Source of the DNA: Prevotellaceae bacterium
GTDB taxonomy: Bacteria; Bacteroidota; Bacteroidia; Bacteroidales; Bacteroidaceae
Assembly: GCA_015257125.1 (NCBI GenBank)
Contig: JABZKU010000003.1
Location: 71,707 to 135,706, forward strand
Length of the DNA: 64,000 nt
Direction of reading: 5' to 3'
Position 1 is the first letter of the stretch, and each line of letters begins with the position of its first letter. Below the pieces are notes generated by a model that saw only the letters and a list, made by a program, of their open reading frames with translations, ran no database searches and was not told where the DNA came from. The translations under genes were made by a program, and so were the position numbers. Of this stretch, positions 48,707 to 55,679 are shown in pieces.

Positions 48707-50071
48707 TTAGCCCTGTTCGTGCTCCGACCTTGAGCGGCGGGCGTCCACCGTCGAACGGCGGAAGATGGCCACACCACGAAGTAGCAAAATTAATGCCAAG
48801 GGCACAGTCGCCGGCGAAAACCATTGCAAACCGGCTGCCCAAGCAACGAAATAGCCCACTGCACCGAGCAGCGGAACAAGAACGGCAAAATCTCGGCGCT
48901 GTTTGCGCAACGCCCAAAAATAAAACGCAATATAGAAGAGCCACAAGGGGCAAAACAGTGTCAAGAGCCAGTTCGTGCCGACAGCAGGATGCTCCGACCA
49001 GCCCACCAACAGCGTGAGCACTACGCCCACCAAACCGGTAAGGACAAAAAAGAGCGTGTCAAACGTGCCGACCCAAATGCGCCAAGCCCGACGCGTCACC
49101 ACCGTGCGATCCAACGAACGCTGCTCACCGACCGTAAGCAAGACGGCCAAGCACAGCAAGCCCCAAAACACCACCTTCGGGGTGAGGGGCAATGTCACTT
49201 CGTGAGTCGACGTTGTGAAGGGGATGAGCGGACTTTCGACCACCACCAGCGAACGCATTTTCCCGTCCGCCCCTTGTATTTTCGCCGACTGCCACATTTT
49301 CTGCGCATAAATCGGCAAAAAGTTCATTTTCGGCAAGTCCTCGCGCGCAAATTCGCGATCCACTTCCGGCCCGAGCAACAGATCCTGCCCGAACTCATAC
49401 CACGGACTTTGTGCCGTGAATTCGTGAATCATTCGTCGCTGCGTCAACTTCTGTCCGTCCCCCTTCAAATTCGGGAAAACCAGGCGTTCGCCGTGCTGCT
49501 TCAGCACCTTTTCCACCGCCTCAATCGCTCGCGTGGTACAATTATCATAGAGGAAGTTGTAGCGATAAGTCCATTCCGGCATTTCGAGCGTGAGGCGATC
49601 CTGCCCCCCGCTGAGGTTCGGCACGAGATATTCACGCACCTCTGTGTGATGCTCTTCGATGATGGCATTGAGCGCTCGCTGCACATCGCGCGCCTCAGCC
49701 GGTGTCAGGTCGAGCACCTGCGCCGTCACGGGCGCATCATCCTCGATATAAGTCTGGGCAAAAAGCGCCGTGCTCTCTTTCGCCATCGAATAATCGGTGC
49801 GCCCGAGCACAAAGCGCAGCATAAAATTGGGCGTATTGAACGAGAACCAACCGAAATTATACGTATCGTCTTGCGTCGGCTGCTCTACGTTGCGCACCCG
49901 CAGTGCCGTGTGCCCATAGAGGCGATACACTTCATGTCCGGGAGCGCAAGTCAGCAAACTCACTTCCAGCGAATCGTCACCCTTATCTTGTGGGACAACA
50001 CGCACACCGAAAGCCCTTGTCACCAACGACAAGAGGCAAATCGTGAGGAGAGTTTTTAACGTCAACTTCAT
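48707..50071 (-). CDS. DUF4105 membrane protein, Lnb-like lipoprotein N-acyltransferase candidate
   Basis: A 454-residue protein with a signal or anchor at residues 5-22, a periplasmic N-terminal domain of about 250 residues, and about five membrane helices at the end (VVFWGLLCLAVLLTV; TLFFVLTGLVGVVLTLLVGW; TLFCPLWLFYIAFYFWAL). The soluble part has His54 in YRLYGHTALRV and Cys178 in FLYDNCTTRAIEAV, as expected of an NlpC/P60-like thiol enzyme. As I recall, DUF4105 proteins of Bacteroides have been reported as Lnb, which adds the third acyl chain to lipoproteins in organisms without Lnt; this I could not check. It has its own promoter at 50094-50124 and lies next to the tRNA-Ser that borders the island. 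Confidence 0.82.
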   Translation of the reverse strand: MKLTLKTLLTICLLSLVTRAFGVRVVPQDKGDDSLEVSLLTCAPGHEVYRLYGHTALRVRNVEQPTQDDTYNFGWFSFNTPNFMLRFVLGRTDYSMAKESTALFAQTYIEDDAPVTAQVLDLTPAEARDVQRALNAIIEEHHTEVREYLVPNLSGGQDRLTLEMPEWTYRYNFLYDNCTTRAIEAVEKVLKQHGERLVFPNLKGDGQKLTQRRMIHEFTAQSPWYEFGQDLLLGPEVDREFAREDLPKMNFLPIYAQKMWQSAKIQGADGKMRSLVVVESPLIPFTTSTHEVTLPLTPKVVFWGLLCLAVLLTVGEQRSLDRTVVTRRAWRIWVGTFDTLFFVLTGLVGVVLTLLVGWSEHPAVGTNWLLTLFCPLWLFYIAFYFWALRKQRRDFAVLVPLLGAVGYFVAWAAGLQWFSPATVPLALILLLRGVAIFRRSTVDARRSRSEHEQG

Positions 50072-50093
50072 AAAGCGCGATAATAGATTGTGG

Positions 50094-50124
50094 CAAAGTT
50101 ACACATAAATCGGTGGCGAACAAA
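50094..50124 (-). promoter_or_regulatory. Promoter of the DUF4105 gene
   Basis: On the minus strand TTTG (plus positions 50121-50124), 19 bases, then TAACTTTG (50094-50101), 23 bases before the start codon. Confidence 0.75.
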
Positions 50125-50313
50125 ATGTACATTTGCTTTTTCTCCACCCGTTTGCGCTTTTCCGTCTCTCACCGCCCCGCTCCACGCTCCCTTCCCCTTC
50201 TACACCGCACGCCACGCCCCCCCCCAACGACGCGCCCGAACTCCCGCACCCTTGTCCCTCGTCCCTGTTCGCCCACAAAATGCAAGTCCAAAACACAGAA
50301 TCTCGAGAACTTG

Positions 50314-50345
50314 TTTGGTCATTTCGAACGAACATTGTACTTTTG
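50314..50345 (+). promoter_or_regulatory. Promoter of tRNA-Ser(CGA)
   Basis: TTTG (50314-50317), exactly 20 bases, then TACTTTTG (50338-50345), 29 bases before the tRNA. Confidence 0.85.
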
Positions 50346-50373
50346 CACACGGTAATCAACGCCAAGACCACCA

Positions 50374-50464
<91 letters not shown>

Positions 50465-50466
50465 AC

Positions 50467-50506
50467 AAAGGGTGTAAATCAGCAAGTTATGCGATTTACA
50501 CCCTTT
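50467..50506 (+). terminator. Terminator after tRNA-Ser(CGA)
   Basis: AAAGGGTGTAAATC (50467-50480) pairs perfectly with GATTTACACCCTTT (50493-50506) around a 12-base loop and is followed by Ts. Confidence 0.85.
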
Positions 50507-50820
50507 TCTACACCCGAAAATTTAGAGTTAATAGAAAACATAAACCAAGCTCCAATGAGTTCCTATATAAGGAAACATTAGAGCTTTGCTTTATTTATTG
50601 ATGCTGTTTGAAGTTCTGGTTTAAGGGTCAAATATACTCCCGAAATAGGCTTTAACCTGCTGAAGTTCATATCTTTGTATCATATTATAAGTTTATGATG
50701 CACTTAACTCAAAAAAATGCCCCAAATGTGGCTCTTTTCTCCGTCTTTGCCAATCGCTTTTTTCTTGAACTGCGGTTCAATTTGCTTACAGAATTCGTCG
50801 ACCGAATAAAAGATTTCCGT

Positions 50821-50828
50821 TATCTTTG
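50821..50828 (+). promoter_or_regulatory. Possible promoter in the island
   Basis: TATCTTTG matches TAnnTTTG. It would start a transcript of about 90 bases that meets the hairpin at 50913-50939, or read through to the 51001 gene. Confidence 0.4.
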
Positions 50829-50912
50829 CAGTGTTATCGTGTTCATATTGGATGGTAACTATTTGATTGTCAGTTATAATGTTACGAATTTATTCCCATG
50901 TGAACAAATTTT

Positions 50913-50939
50913 CCACCGATTAAGTTACTTAGTCGGTGG
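50913..50939 (+). terminator. Hairpin with T-rich tail in the island
   Basis: CCACCGATTAAG (50913-50924) pairs with CTTAGTCGGTGG (50928-50939) with one G-U pair, followed by GATTATTTTTAGG. It may end a short RNA from the promoter at 50821. Confidence 0.65.
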
Positions 50940-51000
50940 GATTATTTTTAGGGGAGATGCTTAGACCGAACTCAGGTTAGGTCTTGTTTGCGGTTTAGTC

Positions 51001-51291
51001 ATGGTCAGTTGTTGGTTCTTCGCCATGGGAGCCAACCAACTGCAAACCGCCTCAGATTACGACCTGCGTTACCGCTATCTGCGAATGAAAGGCAAAGCCA
51101 CAAGCGAAGACTTCGCTCATCTTGACAGTATGTTTGTTTCGCATCGCAATCCGAAATCTATCCATCAGTTAGAGCAGAAGGTTATCGATTACGAACAAGC
51201 CCTACAAAGACAAGCCGAGTTGCTGATGGAACAGAAACGGATCCAACAAGAGCAAGGAGAATTGAAAGAAGCGTTTGAAAGAATAAAGTAA
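51001..51291 (+). CDS. Small coiled-coil protein, unknown
   Basis: A 96-residue open frame. The N-terminal part (MGANQLQTASDYDLRYRYLR) is mixed. The C-terminal 45 residues form a Gln/Glu/Lys-rich coiled coil (QLEQKVIDYEQALQRQAELL; EQGELKEAFERIK). ATG 51025 (MGANQLQ) may be the real start. It faces the DUF2971 gene, with 13 bases between their stop codons. It could be the remaining C-terminal part of a longer protein or an intact small protein carried by the island. No family is recognised. Confidence 0.45.
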   Translation: MVSCWFFAMGANQLQTASDYDLRYRYLRMKGKATSEDFAHLDSMFVSHRNPKSIHQLEQKVIDYEQALQRQAELLMEQKRIQQEQGELKEAFERIK

Positions 51292-51304
51292 TCAGTCTTT
51301 GTTT

Positions 51305-51973
51305 TCAGGAATGCAGACACTCTTTCTTCAGGCTTGGATAATTATTTTTTCTTTTTGCTCCATCCCTCTTTATTTGATAGATAGAAATGTTGGGTTTTAA
51401 TGCCTTAATTATACGAACCAGTATGTCTGTATTTTTAGAGTCTGCAGATAATCCGAAATATACAGCCCGAAGCTTTATATGATAAAAGTGAGAATTGCCT
51501 TCTTTCCCTTTTTCGTAAATTTTAATAGCTCGAACTTCATTCTCATTCTTCCAGTCTTGTGTTTTGTGGCTTAAAATGTCATAGATAGAGTTATAAGAAT
51601 CATCTTTAGGAACTGGCATCTGTTCATCATATATAATATCCTTTGTCGTCCATCCCTTATTATATTGGTTAGTCAATGTAAATTCAAGGCAACATCCCTT
51701 GTGCGAATTTGCATAGTGAGACCACATTAAAAAATCATCAGGGAAGCCTTGATCTTCTTTTCCTTTGAACATGGAACATATTCTGGTTCGACTCAATTTG
51801 CTATAGATGTTGTCCTTTGTATTCTTAGGTAAGCCCTGTAGATTAAAGTGACCTTCAAAGGGATCATTTAGTTCTTTGGACTTTGCGCCATAAAGGTGGT
51901 TATGAGCTAAATAATCAAGAAATCGCTCTAACTTTTCTAATGACATAAATTTATAATACACTTGCTCGTTCAT
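51305..51973 (-). CDS. DUF2971 family protein
   Basis: A 222-residue protein of family DUF2971. It shows YYKFMSLEKLERFLD, KELNDPFEGHFNLQG, ICSMFKG, MWSHYANSHKGCCLEF and the closing WKNENEVRAIKIYEKG. Members occur scattered in bacterial and phage genomes, often in variable or defence-rich regions; their biochemical role is not known to me. The DNA is AT-rich, much unlike the host. Here it lies in a degraded island beside an abortive-infection gene. The frame is intact and the length is usual. Confidence 0.82.
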   Translation of the reverse strand: MNEQVYYKFMSLEKLERFLDYLAHNHLYGAKSKELNDPFEGHFNLQGLPKNTKDNIYSKLSRTRICSMFKGKEDQGFPDDFLMWSHYANSHKGCCLEFTLTNQYNKGWTTKDIIYDEQMPVPKDDSYNSIYDILSHKTQDWKNENEVRAIKIYEKGKEGNSHFYHIKLRAVYFGLSADSKNTDILVRIIKALKPNISIYQIKRDGAKRKNNYPSLKKECLHS

Positions 51974-52044
51974 AATTGCACTTGTCTATATTGTTAATGC
52001 ATCTATACTTCAAAAAGAGTTAGTATCTATTATAGAGTTTATTG

Positions 52045-52220
52045 TCATAACTTACTCAATTCCTCCTCAACTTCCTCTACCGTAGGCAGAGCTGATTTCA
52101 AATTCTCAGGAATAGCCTTTGAGTGTTGGTAGTCGCTCACACCGATGGGCTGGTCGTAGCCAAAGAGGGCATATTGCGCCACCATCTTATCGCCACCATT
52201 GCTGAAAAGGCCATTAGGTA
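52045..52220 (-). pseudogene. DUF1016 (YhcG-like) nuclease, C-terminal fragment
   Basis: Read on the minus strand, this piece gives MVAQYALFGYDQPIGVSDYQ followed by IPENLKSALPTVEEVEEELS and a stop at 52045-52047. That is the highly conserved end of DUF1016/PDDEXK nuclease proteins. It begins immediately past the stop of the abortive-infection gene, and the same frame stays open only a short way into it. The matching N-terminal piece is at 53449-53970, beyond the abortive-infection gene. The middle (nuclease) part is missing. Confidence 0.8.
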
Positions 52221-53423
52221 CTACGGATGCATTCTCAACTTACTTTTATCCTCTGTTTCGACGTAACACGTAACCTTTTTATTATTAGGTTTTTCCATCC
52301 CTTCTATCATAAATTGATCACGACGCCAGTAACGCTGAAAATTAGAGAAAGAAAATATCTCAGCTAGTACGCATTGTAGAAGCCGTTGAAGGTTCTCTGG
52401 AGTCATGTCAAGAGTCTTTATTCCTTTCGGTCTTTTATTTTTCATCTTTGCTACCAGTTCAAGTCTGCTCTCAGAAGTTAGATCTATCGAAACCGTCCAT
52501 TCTCCAAGCATAATTGGGGGGGCATGCTCGGTTCTCTCTTCCGTGTGATCACTCAGCAAGTGCTTAATCTTTCGTCTCAGCTTATCAAAGAAAGCACTTA
52601 CCTCGTACCTACTACGCTCATCATTCTCCATTTCTCCCCACCAATACTTAAACTCAAGCAATTCAAAAACAGGAAGATGCTTCAAGAGATTGTATTCATT
52701 AATGTATTGTTGAAAGTTCTCTCCCTCATAGATTTGTGCGTTGTATCTCAGTAAAAACAATTCACTGGTCGTTAATTGTGCCCGCAGAAACTTCAAATAA
52801 TCTCTCTTCTTCTCTTCTTTCAAATTAGCTCTATCAATGAAATCGCAGATTCGATATAACAATCGAAAATAGGAGGCTAAACGTGGATTATGAATATAAA
52901 CACCGAGGTAATCCTCCTTTGCTTGCTTAACGTTGTCAGGATATTTTTTTTTATGTTTGAATCTGGATTGTAACATTCGCCTTAGATGTTCAAAGTAATC
53001 TTTATTCGTGTATTGAGTCGTTTGGCTTTTGCCTTCATCTTCTTTTACTGTCTCTTTAACTTCCAAGGTATTTAAATCCTCAATCTCTTTCTGAAGATGT
53101 TGGAGAAGCCCCCAAAAGATAGAATCTACGTTACTTTCTTCTGTCTGCTTACGTTGTTCTTCTAGAGTTGAATTTGCTTGCTCACGCTGCTCCTTCAGGG
53201 TTATGATAAGTATACAAGTACTCAAAAAAGCCAATATACCGCCAACAAAGCTCCCATACGCATCAAAGACTTGGCCATCGATAGGTAGGCAGGGATCATA
53301 ATTCTGATGAGGCAAGAATAGAGCCAAAGAAATGAGGAGGATCACCAATAGTAGAGAAAACAAATTCTCTAACAATAAAGATTTCCCCCTTATAGTTATT
53401 TTCGATATAAATTTTCTACACAT
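52221..53423 (-). CDS. Putative phage abortive-infection protein
   Basis: A 400-residue membrane protein. Two hydrophobic helices near the N-terminus (LFSLLLVILLISLALFLP; VGGILAFLSTCILIITLK) are followed by a charged helix (EQREQANSTLEEQRKQ) and a large cytoplasmic helical domain (NPRLASYFRLLYRICDFID; LTTSELFLLRYNAQIYEG; YNLLKHLPVFEL). This is the layout of the putative phage abortive-infection family (PF16872 type). Such proteins are thought to stop phage spread by harming the infected cell; mechanism unknown. It lies between two pieces of a DUF1016 nuclease gene on the same strand. A run of seven Cs (plus 52516-52522) lies inside the frame. Confidence 0.78.
   Translation of the reverse strand: MCRKFISKITIRGKSLLLENLFSLLLVILLISLALFLPHQNYDPCLPIDGQVFDAYGSFVGGILAFLSTCILIITLKEQREQANSTLEEQRKQTEESNVDSIFWGLLQHLQKEIEDLNTLEVKETVKEDEGKSQTTQYTNKDYFEHLRRMLQSRFKHKKKYPDNVKQAKEDYLGVYIHNPRLASYFRLLYRICDFIDRANLKEEKKRDYLKFLRAQLTTSELFLLRYNAQIYEGENFQQYINEYNLLKHLPVFELLEFKYWWGEMENDERSRYEVSAFFDKLRRKIKHLLSDHTEERTEHAPPIMLGEWTVSIDLTSESRLELVAKMKNKRPKGIKTLDMTPENLQRLLQCVLAEIFSFSNFQRYWRRDQFMIEGMEKPNNKKVTCYVETEDKSKLRMHP
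52516..52522 (-). repeat. C7 tract inside the abortive-infection gene
   Basis: Seven Cs on the coding strand (CAT GCC CCC CCA ATT) within an otherwise AT-rich gene, at about residue 301 of 400. A slip would drop the last quarter of the protein. Whether it is used as a switch is unknown. Confidence 0.4.
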
Positions 53424-53448
53424 AGAAGTTAGGGTTATGCTCTTATCT

Positions 53449-53970
53449 TTATATATTCCGAGAGGTCAATATGGATGGCATTATGGAGAGTTCCGAGAAA
53501 CTCTGAATCTTTGCAAGAGGTTGTTGCGTAATTGTATCTCTTTGATTTTCTGCGGATTGAATTAGTGCAACAGGTTGTTGCACAATTTGATTGAGTTCAT
53601 TTGTTAGTTGCAATACATTATCAACCGAGGGGTAATTAAGTAACTCTTCAACCTTACCCATTTCTATAAGAATTTCCATCGGATATGCCTTTGCAAACTG
53701 GCACATATAGAAGATGTTTCTGCGAGAGTATCCCTTCTTGTCAGGATATTGTGAGCGTATAGCCTTGGATAGATTGTCAATGACTTTGCTTCCCCAACCT
53801 TCTTTCTTTTGGAGGTAGAGAATGAAATGCCCCACTTTCCAATAACGGAAGAGCATATCAGCATTAGCCGAAGCAATCACGCGCACTTGAGTCTGCTATA
53901 AATCAGAGCCAATAGCACGCACTATGGGCGAAAAATCCTGTTTGTCGGTATTCCTTATATCGTTACTCAT
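53449..53970 (-). pseudogene. DUF1016 (YhcG-like) nuclease, N-terminal fragment with in-frame amber stop
   Basis: Starting at ATG 53970 the frame reads MSNDIRNTDKQDFSPIVRAI, GSDL, then TAG (plus 53896-53898), then in the same frame QTQVRVIASANADMLFRYWK, GWGSKVIDNLSKAIR and YSRRNIFYMCQFAKAYP. The last parts are the clear N-terminal domain of DUF1016 proteins. In intact family members the stretch across the stop is continuous and typically has a Gln there. The frame ends near 53449, shortly before the abortive-infection start, without the nuclease core. Two lesions (nonsense and loss of the centre) make it a dead gene. Confidence 0.85.
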
Positions 53971-53981
53971 TGTAAAATCTA

Positions 53982-54719
53982 TTATAACTGATTGAACTTA
54001 CTCATCGCATTCGCTTTGATGTCGTCGGCGATGTCCATGTAAGGCTTCATAGCCTTGTAGTCGCTGTGTCCCGTCCATTTCATCACCACCTGCGGAGGAA
54101 AACCCAATGCAAGGGTATTACAGATAAAAGTGCGACGCCCAGCGTGCGTGCCAAGCAAGGCAGATTTCGGAGTCACCTCATCAATGCATTCATTAACTTT
54201 ATAGTAGGTTTGTCGCACAGGTTCATTGATTTCAGCAAGCTCTGCCAATTCTTTGAGATAGTCGTTCATCTTTTGATTAGTAATCACTGGCAAAGCCTTG
54301 TCATTTTCAAACTCCACATCCTTGTATTTCTCAAGAATAGCCCTACTGTGGTCGTTTAATTCGATAATCAAACTATCGGAAGTCTTGACTGTCGTCACTT
54401 CGATGTGACCTCCTTTGATGTCGCTTCTGCGTAGATTGAAAACATCAGAATAACGCAATCCCGTGAAGCATTGAAAGAGAAAAACATCGCGCACACGTTC
54501 GAGAGCCTGCTTCGTTGGTGGGATTTTGAACTCTGGGAGTCTGTTCAATTCTTCCCACGTTAGAAAGATGATTATCTTTTGCGTATCCTTGAGTTTAGGC
54601 TTAAATGTATCGTAAGCATTATTGCTGTGTATTCCCTGCTTAAAACTCCATCGCAAGAACTATTTTAGAAAACTCAGCTGTTTGCCAATAGTGCGCAGAG
54701 CCAACCGACAAGTGCAAAA
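53982..54719 (-). pseudogene. Tyrosine recombinase (integrase) remnant
   Basis: The catalytic domain is complete: CFTGLRYSDVFNLRRSD (first Arg), HAGRRTFICNTLALG (His-x-x-Arg) and WTGHSDYKAMKPYMDI (His and nucleophile Tyr), ending AMSKFNQL. Upstream in the same frame a TAG (54660-54662) interrupts the conserved helix between LRTIGKQLSFLK and FLRWSFKQGIHSN; intact Bacteroides integrases usually have Trp there. The frame before it loses likeness within about 20 codons, so the N-terminal arm- and core-binding domains are gone. It is the likely former mover of the island next to tRNA-Ser(CGA). Confidence 0.85.
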
Positions 54720-54931
54720 ATAAGCAATCCTTTTGGAGTACCCTGCTTTTAATGATTCAAACTTTCGTTTTTGTCCGGAACCTCGGTTCATTTTCTTCTG
54801 CACTCTCTCCATCTTTTGAGGTTCGCCCGTCCTTCGCAATAATGCGGCAACGATCGGAAGCACTTCTTCGAAAGTGCACCTGCTGCAAACTGCAGCGATA
54901 CCCAACGCGCGCGCGTCACACGCGCGTCAGG

Positions 54932-55336
54932 CGTTTTTCGATTTTTTGCCTTCACCTCTTCACTTTTAGGACGTATCTCTCTGAAAACGAGTATTTTGCG
55001 GGTGAAGGTTTCACCTTTTGCCGAAAACCGCCTATCTTTCTCTAATTCAACGATTTAGAGGTGAAGGCAACTATCTTCACCTCGGCGTGCGCGGTGGGCG
55101 GACGGCGTCACGACAAAAACGGCGGAGCAAAATGCCCCTCGCCACGGCGGCGCGGAGGGTGAAGGTAGCGCACCGAAAAGCACACACCTTTGCCTTCACC
55201 CACAACACACTGTGCGACAGATGATTACAAAGACATTTAACACGCGTTTACGTGGTGAATCCTTCACACGCAACCACCTATAAATCAACCGACTGTAAGC
55301 GAAAAGTGAAGAGGTGAAGGCAGAAAAACGAAAACT
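54932..55336. repeat. Inverted-repeat element, copy C (longest)
   Basis: The ends are inverted repeats of about 35 bases, with 21 matching exactly: left TTGCCTTCACCTCTTCACTT (near 54946), right AAGTGAAGAGGTGAAGGCA (near 55304). CGCGCGCG-rich stretches outside also mirror one another (54906-54930 against 55343-55362). Inside, GGTGAAGG (from 55159) and CCTTCACC (to 55200) form a further pair, and GGTGAAGGC recurs near 55060. At 405 bases it is more than twice the length of copy A, with a GC-rich centre (55080-55160). Confidence 0.8.
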
Positions 55337-55496
55337 CGCTGAGTGCGCGTAACGCGCGCGAGGGGAGGACGACCGAGTGGTGGTGGCGGCGCGGACGACG
55401 GCCGACACAAACAGCTCGACGGCCGAGAGCAACGACGCGACGACTGACGAGAAACTACGCAACGGGGGTGAGAAAACAGCGCTGCGGGGGAGAGAA

Positions 55497-55560
55497 AACG
55501 GACTCCTTTTCAACGAAAGCGCGCTACTTTTCGCGAGAAACAGACCACTTTTCTCCCCAC
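55497..55560 (+). repeat. ACTTTTC array upstream of system 2
   Basis: Three units at a 21-22-base step: GGACTCCTTTTCAACGAAAG, GCGCTACTTTTCGCGAGAAA and GACCACTTTTCTCC. The core CTACTTTTCG is shared with the array at 18672-18740. Confidence 0.5.
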
Positions 55561-55679
55561 CGCTTCCCCTATCCCACCGGCGGCGTGTTAAAGGCGCGCG
55601 CTGAGGGACGGCGAGTCCTAAAAAATGAGTATATTCGCACGATAAACTCAACAAAACTCGAACGATTCACTTCCGCTCT

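Larger units (their letters stand above)
50072..50373. other. Divergent gap between DUF4105 gene and tRNA-Ser
   Basis: A 302-base gap with the minus-strand promoter (50094-50124) at one end and the tRNA promoter (50314-50345) at the other. Between them is pyrimidine-rich sequence including a run of nine Cs (50217-50225), about 90 bases from each promoter. No gene is seen. Confidence 0.6.
50507..51000. other. AT-rich island DNA without a firm gene
   Basis: The start of the AT-rich island. An open frame at 50695-50964 has a poor composition and spans a promoter box (TATCTTTG, 50821-50828) and a hairpin (50913-50939), so it is not called. It is probably decayed mobile-element DNA plus the leader of the 51001 gene. 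Confidence 0.5.
54720..55679. other. Long gene-free gap holding repeat element copy C
   Basis: A 960-base gap between the integrase remnant and hsdM2. The first 180 bases are unrecognised and turn GC-rich at about 54790, marking the right edge of the AT-rich island. Then come a CGCGCG stretch, element C (54932-55336), a second CGCGCG stretch, about 140 bases of GC-rich DNA, the ACTTTTC array (55497-55560), and a near-consensus box TATATTCG (55630-55637) 43 bases before hsdM2. No real protein frame was found. Confidence 0.6.

Noticed and set aside
50695..50964. An 89-codon open frame in the island
   Set aside because: It is hydrophobic without pattern, contains a promoter box and a terminator hairpin, and has no recognisable family.
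53896..54662. Possible TAG recoding, given two in-frame amber codons in neighbouring genes
   Set aside because: TAG ends genes here in the ordinary way (hsdR1 and the abortive-infection gene). The two internal TAGs fall at positions expected to be Gln and Trp, so no single reassignment fits. Both genes also have other lesions.
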